Below are positions 1 through 9,747 of a DNA stretch of 64,000 nucleotides, in pieces; positions within the stretch are counted from its first letter, which is position 1; each line of letters opens with the position of its first letter. The stretch spans positions 18,515,233 through 18,579,232 of the forward strand of contig OW285188.1 of NCBI GenBank assembly GCA_935421135.1, in the 5' to 3' direction. The notes under the pieces were generated by a model. The model saw only the letters and a program-made list of their open reading frames with translations, was not told the origin of the DNA and searched no databases. The position numbers and the translations under genes are program-made. The stretch is from Bugulina stolonifera. Lineage: Eukaryota > Bryozoa > Gymnolaemata > Cheilostomatida > Bugulidae.

Positions 1-1611
1 GTTTTAAGAGACAAGGAAGATAATCTGACAGGGGATCCTGAACAATGTGCTGAGTTGCTTAACACTTTCTTTCAGAGCCAGTTCCAGGTAGATTACATGG
101 CAGGAGACTTTTCCAGGGTTGAAATTGATGTACAAGATTCCATTGATGTCTCAATAGAGGGGGTCGCCAAACTGATCCGTGAGTTACCCAATGGAAAATC
201 ACCTGGGCCAGATGGTCTGAGAAAACCTGACATGCTCATTGACCTGGAGGGTACTGCAAAATGTCTGACAATGATCTACAAAAGTTCTTTGGGTACTGGT
301 AGGCTGCCTAAACAATGGAAATCAGCAAATGTAGCACCAATACACAAAGGCGGCGACACTGAGTCCCCAAACAACTTCAGACCCATATCTTTAACAAGTA
401 TTCCATGCAAAATGATGGAACACATTGTGCTGCACCATCTGAATGAAGTATTAGACAGTGTACTTCATCATCGACAACATGGCTTCAGAAGAGGGCTGTC
501 ATGCCAGACACAATTGTGTGCTACCTGTCATGACCTGGCAAAGGCAGCAAATGAAGGTCACACTACACACGCCATAGTAATGGACTTCAAAAAAGCTTTT
601 GACAAGGTACCACATTTAATGTTACTTCAAAAACTAAAACAAATACCAGGGATAAATGGATACCTTTTAAACTGGATACATGATTTTCTCTCTGAAAGAC
701 AGCAAGACAGCAATGTGCTCAAAGGAACTAACTCACAAAAGTGCACAGTAACCTCAGGAGTGCCACAGGGTTCTGTACTTGGACCAACTTTGTTTTTGTG
801 CTATATTAATGACCTTCCAGACCTGCTGTCATGTAAAGTTAGCCTTTATGCTGATGACACTCTACTTTATCAAACTGTAAATACAAATGAGGACGCAAAA
901 ATGTTCCAAAATGAAAATAACATCAACACTGTTACTGTACACGAGTGGTCTACAAAATGGAAAATGCCATTCAATGAAAAGAAATGCCTAGCTATAAACT
1001 TTGGAAGAGTAACACCCATACCTCAATACAAATTAGGCACTGCATGTCTTGAATGGACAGAAACCGTCAAATACCTAGGAGTAACAATTCAATCAGATCT
1101 TAAGTTTAATCAGCATATACACGAGAAATGCACAAAGTCTCGTAAAATACTTGGAGGAATCAAACATTTAATGTACCATGCTCCAAAAGAGGCCAAGCTA
1201 CTGGCTTACACAAGTATATGCAGACCTATACTTGAGTATGCAGATGTAGTATGGGACCCTTCAACTAAGAACAAGATCCATGATGTAGAACTCATCCAGA
1301 ACAGTGCCATACGATTTATAGCAAACCTAAGGGGGCGTACTGACAGTGTATCAGAGGCGAGAGATCAGTTAGAGATCCGGACCCTTGAAAATAGAAGAAA
1401 AAACCATCGCCTGTGTCTACTGACCAGGATTCTTCAGAATGAAGAACAACATTCCACTCTATCCAGGGCATATGATGATATTGTGGGTGACAGAGAGATG
1501 GTAACAATGACCACTAGAGCAGCTGCCAGAGGAGAGCCAACCTCAATATCAGCCAAAAAATGCATTTACCACTCTAGTTTCCTGCCACGAACAATTCGTG
1601 AGATAAGATGA
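1..1611 (+). CDS. Non-LTR retrotransposon reverse transcriptase, partial (5' end outside window)
   Basis: The frame is open from base 1, so the start lies upstream and only the C-terminal part of a LINE-type polyprotein is seen; any endonuclease domain would be outside the window. Reverse transcriptase motifs appear in order: NFRPISLTS, GFRRGLSCQTQL, DFKKAFDKVP (first catalytic Asp), SGVPQGSVLGP, and SLYADDTLLY at about 841-870 (catalytic YADD), then KYLGVTIQSDLKFNQHI and a C-terminal region ending ...RTIREIR before the stop. The motif set fits the CR1/L2/Jockey group, which copies its RNA at a nicked chromosomal target. No stop or frameshift was seen in the visible part, so this copy is young or recently active. 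Two damaged relatives follow at 1775 and 10104. Clade assignment is inference. Confidence 0.92.
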   Translation, partial: VLRDKEDNLTGDPEQCAELLNTFFQSQFQVDYMAGDFSRVEIDVQDSIDVSIEGVAKLIRELPNGKSPGPDGLRKPDMLIDLEGTAKCLTMIYKSSLGTGRLPKQWKSANVAPIHKGGDTESPNNFRPISLTSIPCKMMEHIVLHHLNEVLDSVLHHRQHGFRRGLSCQTQLCATCHDLAKAANEGHTTHAIVMDFKKAFDKVPHLMLLQKLKQIPGINGYLLNWIHDFLSERQQDSNVLKGTNSQKCTVTSGVPQGSVLGPTLFLCYINDLPDLLSCKVSLYADDTLLYQTVNTNEDAKMFQNENNINTVTVHEWSTKWKMPFNEKKCLAINFGRVTPIPQYKLGTACLEWTETVKYLGVTIQSDLKFNQHIHEKCTKSRKILGGIKHLMYHAPKEAKLLAYTSICRPILEYADVVWDPSTKNKIHDVELIQNSAIRFIANLRGRTDSVSEARDQLEIRTLENRRKNHRLCLLTRILQNEEQHSTLSRAYDDIVGDREMVTMTTRAAARGEPTSISAKKCIYHSSFLPRTIREIR

Positions 1612-1774
1612 GAAACCAACTTCCAATCCTAAACAGTGATATACTGTAAATATTGCAGACCCCCTAGTCCAAAAAATAGTTAAAACTAGAGGCTCCCTTA
1701 TAGATTTGCATAAAATTGATGGTGGAGTCCTACCTCATCTGAGGTAAATTCTGAGGTACATAGCAATCTGAATC
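1..1774 (+). mobile_element. LINE copy 1 (3' portion with 3' UTR)
   Basis: This covers the open RT frame plus a roughly 160-base 3' untranslated tail. The tail (CCAATCCTAAACAGTGATA..., CTAGAGGCTCCCTTATAGATTT..., CTCATCTGAGGTAAATTCTGAGGT) recurs after copies 2 and 3, which marks it as part of the element. It ends near AATCTGAATCTC at about 1774. No poly(A) tail is seen, as in CR1-type elements. The left end is cut by the window. Confidence 0.85.
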
Positions 1775-2790
1775 TCTGACAGACAGCAATCCGTTGTGCT
1801 CAAAGGAGTTAGCTCACAAAAGTGCACAGTAACTTCAGGAGTGCCACAGGGTTCTGTGCTATATTAATGACCTTCCAGACCTGCTGTCATGTAAAGTTAG
1901 CCTTTGTGCTGATGACACTCGACTCTACTTTACCAAACTGTGAATACAAATCAGGACGCAAAAATGTTCCAAAACAACATCAACACTGTACACGAGTGGC
2001 CTACAAAATGGAAAATGCCATTCAATGAAAAGAAATGCTAAGCTATAAACTTTGGAAGAGTAACACCCATACCTCAGTGCAAACTAGGCACTGCATGTCT
2101 TGCATGGACAGAAACCATCAACTACTTAGGTGTAACAATTCAATCAGATTTTTAAGTTTAATCAGCACATACATGAGAAATGCACAAAGTCTCGTAAAAT
2201 ATTTGGAGGAATCAAACATTTAATGTACCATGCTCCAAAAGAGGCCAGGCTACTGGCTTACACAAGTATACGCAGACCCATACTTGAGTATGCAGATCTA
2301 GTATAAGACCCTTCAACTAAGAACAAGATCCATGATATAGAACTCATTCAAAACAGTGCCATACGGTTTATATCTAACCTAAGGGGGCGTACTGACAGTG
2401 TATCAGAGGCGAGAGATCAGTTAGAGATCTGGATCCTGGAAAATAGAAGAAAAAACCACCGGCTGTGTCTACTGACCAGGATTCTTCAGAATGAAAAACA
2501 ACATTCCACTCTATCCAGAGCATATGATGATATTGTGGGTGGCAGAGAGATGGTAACAATGACCACTAGAGCAGCTGCTAGAGGAGAACCAAAAAATGTA
2601 ATTACGACTCTAGTTTCCTGCCACGAACAATTCATGAGATAAGATGAGAAACCGACCTCCAATCCTAAACAGTGATAGGCTGTAAAAATTGCAGACCCCC
2701 TAGTCCAGAAATAGTTAAAACTAGAGGCTCCCTTATAGATTTACATGAGATTGCTGGCGGAGCCCTACCTCATCTGAGGTAAATTCTGAA
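1775..2790 (+). mobile_element. LINE copy 2, 5'-truncated and broken
   Basis: This starts directly after copy 1 inside the RT region (GACAGACAGCAATCCG..., equivalent to about position 695 of copy 1) and runs through the RT C-terminus and 3' tail. A 23-base stretch after CCACAGGGTTCTGT is missing relative to copy 1. There are further small indels and in-frame stops (for example ...AGATTTTTAAG near 2150 and TAGTATAAGACC near 2300), so it cannot encode RT. The end-to-end arrangement in the same orientation suggests insertion beside copy 1 or local recombination. Confidence 0.88.
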
Positions 2791-3696
2791 GCATAAACAT
2801 GAGAATCATCTCGACTCATGATAATGATTAATCATAACATACAAAAATGTACATGAGATGATAAAGCTCCTGAAGATAATTTTAATTTCAGCACTCATCA
2901 CTAAATCAGCAGTATCATCATATGCTGAAAATGATGACTTGCTCACTGTAGCATTAATTAAGATTGGCTGTGGTGCTCGGGTATGCAATGGTATGGTAGG
3001 CCTACTGTTTTGTTAGTGTGTAATGGTGCACAATGGGTTAACTAAAACAATTTCACTCTGGGAATGGTTTGATGTGTGTAATCATTGGTTTGAAAACTCA
3101 TTTACTACATGTACTCCTTTGCATTTTATGTATTTTCTTAACGAACTCAAATAACATCAACTCACTTCAACTTTTACTTTACTACATTAAAAAGGTACAT
3201 TAACATTAAATTGACCAATTGAGCAAAGGGGCGAAAATTTCTATTTATCTGTCATTGGTATTATTATTATTGTATTAACATCATTTATTGAGTTAAACTG
3301 GATTATGTTGTTATGTTATATTTAGTTGTTTATTAAAGGCTGTCTACCATTCACTAGACTGGCGGGCTGCGATTGATCAGTAAACCAAAGAATCTATCCG
3401 AGTTGTTCAAGTTGAGTTTTGACTGGAAAATCCAGCCAGTGTGTTTAGTCAGAGGGGCAGGTTTTGAAAATTTGGTTAGCGAAACTAATATGTAATTCTA
3501 TGTCCATAGTAAATAAGCATAACGCATAAATACATCATAATGTATAAATTGTTCTGTAGTACCTGGTGTAGGCCTACTATCCTGACTACCCAACATGTAG
3601 TCAGCATTGTTGTATGAATTGGTAGCGTGTGTTACCCACACCTATAACTTTACAACCAAACTTCATTTTTAACATTCATCTATGAAATCTAAAGGG
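2791..3696. other. Intergenic, nothing recognised
   Basis: AT-rich sequence between LINE copy 2 and the inverted-repeat element. It contains two TAGGCCTA palindromes (about 2997 and 3569). No coding exon was recognised. Confidence 0.5.
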
Positions 3697-4100
3697 CCGC
3701 GCAGACTGGAGGCTAATGGAGCGAAATTCGCTGGAGAAATTGCGAGAAACTAGCGAGACTCTGCCACGTTGGGCTAATTTTTCGAATTCGCTTCGATCAA
3801 ACATGTTTGATAATTTCGCTTGCCGCGTGCACGCTATTGGTCGACACACCGTTCATTACTTCCTGCCGCGAAAGTTTAAATGGACAGAAGCGCGAACGTA
3901 GCATAATACTTATAAGCAACTGCACGTAGAATAGTCTATTGGAATGTGCAGTGTGTGACTTTTACCTGCACAAGACGTGTTTAAGCCATTAATCAATTGC
4001 GAAAGTTTCGCTATGGATTTGTGCTTAGCAGCGCGAAGCGAAACAATATTGCCTCACTTGACCCGCGACTAATTTCGCCTCCAGTTTGCTCCAGGCTTAA
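3697..4100. mobile_element. MITE-like element with imperfect terminal inverted repeats
   Basis: The left end (about 3701-3730, GACTGGAGGCTAATGGAGCG) and the right end (about 4065-4096) are imperfect inverted repeats of one another: the reverse complement of the right end reads GCCTGGAGCAAACTGGAGGC followed by GAAATTAGTCGC. The interior is less AT-rich than its surroundings and is peppered with GCGAAA/TTTCGC motifs on both strands. It has no transposase. The open frame at 3716-3901 is an accident of this composition. No clear target-site duplication was found. It lies about 240 bp upstream of the PSMG2 start codon, so it may touch that promoter. Confidence 0.55.
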
Positions 4101-4342
4101 TGGGTGAAAAGTTAAATGCAGTCATATAGTTGCTTTACTAGTTTGTTATTGTATAATATCACCAGTAACACCTGTAGATGAAATTGGAAATGTACCAGGT
4201 CAGGGTTTCTACTTGCCATGACCACATTTTCATCTACATGAATACACATTCTAAAAAGTTACCATCAAATGTGAGAATATAGTAACATAGTAATTGTATT
4301 TTTATCTAATAATTTGGCTGATATTGTGTTTGCAGATACAGC

Positions 4343-6222
4343 ATGTTTTTTCAACCCACTGATAATCACTCATTTAGCAAGCTGGATACTAGCCAATTCA
4401 CTTTGGTTTTGGTGAGTAATAGCCTGGCTAATGTAGGTATTTCTACTTTTTGATTGATTTACGCTGTCTAAAATATTTTTATTCCTTCTCGGAAAAAGGA
4501 AGATTTACTTAGGCTGTGGTTGTGCTCACTTATATATCTCATTCTGTTTTTCACTGAAGATCTGGGTTACAACCATCAGTTGATTTGTTTTACTGCTTTA
4601 GCCTGCAATTTGTGTTGGGAATGTTGGCCAACTGACTGTCGATGTACTCATAGCTACAACATCAGCTGAACATGTTGGTTCAATATATGATGGAAGTCTA
4701 CTACCAGTAATTGGTAACGACCCTTTCTCTGATCTCAATACAGCAACTTCATGCAAACTCAGCACTTGTTGTGATGGTTAGTATTCTGTCAACATTGCAT
4801 TGTAAACATTGCATTATGAGACTTCACAGCAAACTCTTCCCCATAGCAATATTTTATCATTACGTTAGACCAATTAAAGACTAACAAAGGATCAATTACA
4901 GGTGTTTTGTCTATCAGCTGCTTAGATCAATATTAGAAAGAACTTTTTGGTTGTTCTTGTATGATGAAACATAATGTACATGTACATTTTGTCAACCTAA
5001 TGCAAATCTTTATCATTGTGATTCGAGAAATAAAAATATGAGCCCGACTAAGTTACAAACTATGTAAGGGAAAGCAAACAACAACCACCGAATGACTCTA
5101 CGAATGAGAACCTCAAAATTGACTAATTCTAGGACCCATTGGCTAATTTTTTACTTAACCAATCAAGCATCAGAATACCTTGATTATCTTTGGGCAGATC
5201 TGCCATAAATAAAACTCACTAATCTTTACTTGTGTTACTTCCAGTTTACTGTGCAAGGTCTGCCCGACTGATGATTGTTCAACAGAGGGCATCATTTGTT
5301 AAAGGAAAGCGGAAGCAGTTCCGTAACAATCTAATCAACTGGATTAAGGAGAGACGTTTCAGTCGTGTATATCTCATCAGTTCAACTTTTTCTCAAATTA
5401 GAACAGATCAACAAATCACAGGGTACGTAATATAGCATAATAAGATGCATACATGTACGGTGATACTGCGCCACTGGTATGTCGTACTTTCATTTCAGCA
5501 TGCACGTGTACTTGAGACCATGCTTGTGTTTACATGTCTCATGGCAGATGTGTTTTGTCTGTGACTTGATCAATTTATTCTAGATCACAGTTCAGATATC
5601 TAGCTACTGAGGAAGCTACATCGACCATCACTATGAATCCGCAATGGATTGAGTTAGAGGACAGTCCAGATGAGTTTAACAGAATGTCAAAGCACATGCC
5701 CGGTAGTGGCATTGCTAAAACCCTCTACCACGATTGGTTAGTGACCTTGTACATTGTCTTGGTTATTGCAATGCACTAGTGTATTATTATACACCTGTGT
5801 AGTATATGTACATAAACACACATCTCATTGAGTCAGAACATAATATATTTTTATTCTGTGGTATACATTTCAGCCTGCATGAGAAGATACCATTTGTTGT
5901 ACTATTGACGTTCTGTTCCGAGGGAGACAATGCTCCAGATGCTGTCAGAATGGCCACCTATGCTAATGAATGGATCAACATTGGTGACCAGGAAGTAAGT
6001 TCTAGTGTTTATATAAAATTATGTGCACAAATAATGTACCAACTCCAACCTAACAAACTGTACACCAATTGTTTCCTACCTGCTATTCACATACTTTAGA
6101 GTTGCTTCAAGCTTTCAAATTTCAATTTGTAGGGCCAGATGGCAGCGAAGAACATTAACTGGAAAATTCCACAATCATGGAATCTCAACTTTGGAAGCAG
6201 GCACAGTAATCTTATTTATTGA
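4343..6222 (+). CDS. PSMG2: Proteasome assembly chaperone 2 (PAC2), 6 exons
   Basis: Model: join(4343..4411, 4602..4776, 5245..5422, 5584..5736, 5874..5994, 6133..6222), 261 residues; human PSMG2 is about 264. In animals PSMG2 pairs with PSMG1 and guides assembly of the proteasome alpha-ring in the cytosol. Family landmarks recalled from the human protein are present: PAICVGNVGQLTVDVLI near the N-terminus, SFVKGKRKQF..LINWIKE, QFRYLATEE, GSGIAKTLYHDCLHEKIPFVVLLTFCSEGDN split over exons 4-5, and a C-terminal WKIPQSWNLNFGS. Every intron begins GT and ends AG, and the phases match. The first ATG follows a splice-like TTTGCAG, so an upstream non-coding exon is possible. The gene converges on VAP, with about 540 bp between stop codons. 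Confidence 0.93.
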
Positions 6223-6321
6223 ATGAAACATTCTTAGTCATATCTCCAATATGCAATAGGATAGCACCAAACTTATATCTTTAACAGTGTTTGATTTTAT
6301 ATTTTTGTAAACTCTCTGAGA

Positions 6322-6327
6322 AATAAA
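6322..6327 (+). terminator. Candidate polyadenylation signal of PSMG2
   Basis: AATAAA about 100 bp after the PSMG2 stop codon. It is the first canonical signal downstream. Position only; no transcript evidence. Confidence 0.5.
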
Positions 6328-6761
6328 GAAGTTGATGTCATTATATGAGATTGTGACTAGTTGATTGATGTTGGACAGTAGAACAAATTATAACAATAGT
6401 TTAGAATGGGATGACTAGGGTTTGCTCTTGTACTAACAAAACAAAAAAACAGTAAATAAATAATAACAAACCAACAAAATATACTATGTTAGGTATTCTA
6501 TGCCATGAATTAAGCTGATAAAACTAGTGAACGGGCACATACTTTCAACAAATCTACAAGTTCAAAATTAACACAACAGCAGCCACTTGTCTAAATACTG
6601 TTTGGTTTCTGGTAAACTGAAGCTTGAATATTTATCATGATTGTCGAGCTGTTCATAAATATTGTCCGCTTAGATAGGACATCAATGCCTCATCAAAATC
6701 TAATATGTATATCGGTACATTGAGATTCAACATTAGTACGTATTTCTAGTAGATGGATTGT

Positions 6762-9459
6762 CTAATTAGCAGGGACAGGAGCACCGGGTAAGATGGTCTC
6801 AGAGAGGATAACTCCTCCAAAGAAGGCAAGTACAAGACACACCAGTATGATGAGCACATTGATTTTCTCATGAAATATTAGCCCCACACCACGTGGCAAA
6901 GCCTTCTCAATAGCACCAGATGCTTTATTCAAAAGCTGTCGTAGTTCATTGCTTTCATTCTGCAATTTGAAAAGAAACAATGAGCTGAGAAACATAATAT
7001 CGGCTACAACACACATAGGCTTGCCTCAAATAAAACCATTGCATGTGCAATCTACCAACCTTGAGACCATGCACTTCTTGAGAGAGTTTATCATTCTCAC
7101 TCATGACACGGTGGAACTCCTCTTCCGTTACACTAGACTGTAAGGAAAGTAAAAGATAGTGATACATGGTGCTTATTACAATGCACACCAAATAATGATG
7201 TATACCCAGTTGACAACAGCACGAGATAAAAAACAGGGATAACATTTTTATTATTTGGCAGCAAGACATCAAGCTGTGCGATAGACATGACAATCTATGG
7301 AACTCAATAGCCGTGCATGAAGCTTGGCATGCTTTTAGCAACAACAGAAGTGTTAATGCGGATACATAGGTGTTGTTAGCACTACGCCCACTTTGAGGTG
7401 AGAAAGTAAAGTGAGCACACGAGGGGGACTACCACTCAGATAGGGATCTATTTCACCTTCACATTTTGAACGACTGGCTCGTGACAACTTGTGGTCAGTG
7501 ACTGTTCATGAAATGAATCTGAACATTGTTCGCTGGAGTCTTCAATCTGGAAATAAGTTTGGTTATTACCAAGTTAGCTGGATCACTAAGACAAACAACA
7601 TTATCTTCGTAAATCATAAAGTTGATGTAAATAGAGGTGGTGGTTCGAGTACATATAGTGAAACTTACTCTGTTTGATGGAGGAATGTCATCAAACTGTA
7701 CTCTTAGTCGTGTGTCCATGAATGTGCTTGGATCTGCTTCACTCCACTGAAAATCAATTGAACGTTACCTAAATCTATGTTTATAATTTTATGATGTAAT
7801 ATTTACACTACTTAATTATGCAACTATCATTCATTAGCACAGCGCTAGATGTAAATGTACCAAGCCAGTGCAGTAAATTGAAACAATTGACAAATACATC
7901 ACCACATTCCACCAATAATGTTGGCTGGGAAATTATGTAACAAACTCTGCTAACAGACTAAAAAAAATTAGAACATCAGTGACCATTCAACTTACAACAT
8001 TTGCAAGAGTCTGCCCAGGCAACAATTTCACCGATTGTATCATGAACTTGTGTCGTACTCGTTCAGCTGGATCAAAATCATACGGTTGCCGCATAACTAC
8101 AACAAGAGAAGTGTGTTTCCTACAAGTAATAATAAAAGCTATGCTATATTGTAGCATTCTAAATAACAACTTTAGCATCCCAGACCCAATATACACATGC
8201 CGTATTTAACTACGGTCATGTACACCTACCAGACACAGTAATGGTTTCACCGGGATTGAGAACTCCACTGTTAGGACGGACGGCATAGCGGCGAGGAGCA
8301 GTTGTCTTAACCTTAAATGCTACTTGCTCTGCAGACGGGTTTGTGAGCTTTAGGTCAGATGACACAACTTCAGTAAATGCGCCTAAACAAAATATGCGAG
8401 GCATTTAAACATGCATTACAAGTACAACAAAACCCAAACAATATATTTATAAGAGCCATAAGTACTGCAATTACTTTAGAATATGCTACAAGCAACTGCA
8501 CAATCCGATACCACATTAATGTATCAACTAATATTCAACTTCAGCCATTTTACTTGACAAGTATGCTTTGCCACTAGGTTCTAATTACAACTGGCGACCC
8601 AGTCGAGTCTTTGAACAAATGTCAATAGAACAAGCTTGGACCTTTGGAGTTCAAGTGAGTACTAGACTAGATAACCAAATACACTTCCAAAGTGAAAAAT
8701 TCAGTAACAATGTTCAAAGACCCAAAAGATGGCCTGAGACAGTCATTCAAAATAGATTCAATAGTATATTAATAACATGATGTACAACTAGTAATAAGCA
8801 TCAGATTGGTTTGATAAGTATATTAAACTTCAAAAATTCAACAGAAGAATTAATATTGGATACACGTGTCTCAACAGTACCAAGAAAAAATAAATAGCTG
8901 TTATAATTATTTATTTTATATAGCGTAAGAACAAAAATAATTATATTGAATTGATTATTATTATATTATATTTAATTCATAACTGCTTTACGCTTGGCTT
9001 ATAAAGATAATGATCATCATTAGACTATTTTACATAAAACCAAAATAATAATTATTATTATTACTTGTGTCGATAGTAGCCTACAAAATTGTCTATTTCA
9101 CGTAGCGAGCAAGGAAATTACTCACTCCCTAGTTTAATTCCTGCATTATGATTATCATCATTTATTCAATAATGCAGGAATTAAAACATTAAATAATTTA
9201 CAGTGATACTATTATCACTACAGTTAAGTCGAATTAGCAATTATGTTTATTACATATGAATGGTATTATATTATTACTAATATCAAATATAAATTATGGA
9301 TAACAGTTAGTAGGCCTACTCTGATTCTGTGCCTGCTGTTATACTGATACTCGTAGTCGTACCCAATAGTCATTACTCATCTCTACTTATTATAATAATA
9401 CCTTTGAATCTTATAATTTCGGCAGGTTCCACTTGCAAAACTTGAACAAGTGTCGCCAT
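6762..9459 (-). CDS. VAP: VAMP-associated protein (VAPA/VAPB type), ER FFAT receptor, 6 exons
   Basis: Model: complement(join(6762..6959, 7060..7137, 7669..7746, 7996..8096, 8230..8382, 9402..9459)), 221 residues, all junctions phase-consistent. VAP is a tail-anchored ER protein whose MSP domain binds FFAT motifs of lipid-transfer proteins at membrane contact sites. It starts [20 protein letters not shown]. The MSP domain fills about residues 1-125 and carries the family signature [15 protein letters not shown] and a block [19 protein letters not shown]. Exons 5-6 give a coiled coil (about 131-170). A hydrophobic anchor ([20 protein letters not shown]) lies at about 189-208. Unusually, about 13 residues follow the anchor (ending PGAPVPAN), where VAPs usually stop after a few. 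It is divergent from the Sel1-repeat gene. Confidence 0.95.
9133..9185. repeat. Perfect 17-bp inverted repeat (hairpin) in VAP intron 1
   Basis: Arms TTTAATTCCTGCATTAT (9133-9149) and ATAATGCAGGAATTAAA (9169-9185) are perfectly complementary around a 19-base loop. It may be a MITE solo end or foldback remnant. A hairpin RNA is possible but the loop is large and there is no other support. Confidence 0.7.
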
Positions 9460-9747
9460 AACTGCAGTTTTTGATGTGCCAACCTCAGTTTTTCCGTTTT
9501 TTATTGAACGTATTTTTTATTTTTATCAAAAATTACATTGATTGTCTTATCACGGCGTTATTGACAATAGGGTAACCAAAAGATTAAACCCGTATAAATT
9601 GATTTATTTTTATTATTTTTGCAATTACAAGGTTTACAAAAAAGATCAATTTGTTTTCAAGAATTTTAATAATTATTTTAAAAAGTTCTTGTAAGTTATA
9701 GTCGATTTGTAAATTGTTTCAGGTTTCACTTTCAGTTGACTGCAGCA
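9460..9747. promoter_or_regulatory. Shared head-to-head region between VAP and the Sel1-repeat gene
   Basis: The start codons of VAP (minus, 9459) and the Sel1-repeat gene (plus, 9748) are 288 bp apart, so one short AT-rich segment must hold both promoters and 5' UTRs. No TATA or CCAAT element stands out. Bidirectional use is inferred from geometry only. Confidence 0.55.

Noticed and set aside
3716..3901. 61-codon frame upstream of PSMG2
   Set aside because: Lies wholly inside the inverted-repeat element; explained by its GC-richer composition.
6949..7143. Plus-strand frame over VAP exons 5-6
   Set aside because: Antisense to real VAP exons, no family match.
9133..9185. Pre-microRNA reading of the 17-bp hairpin
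   Set aside because: Stem shorter than typical animal pre-miRNAs and the 19-base loop is AT-rich; no support beyond complementarity.
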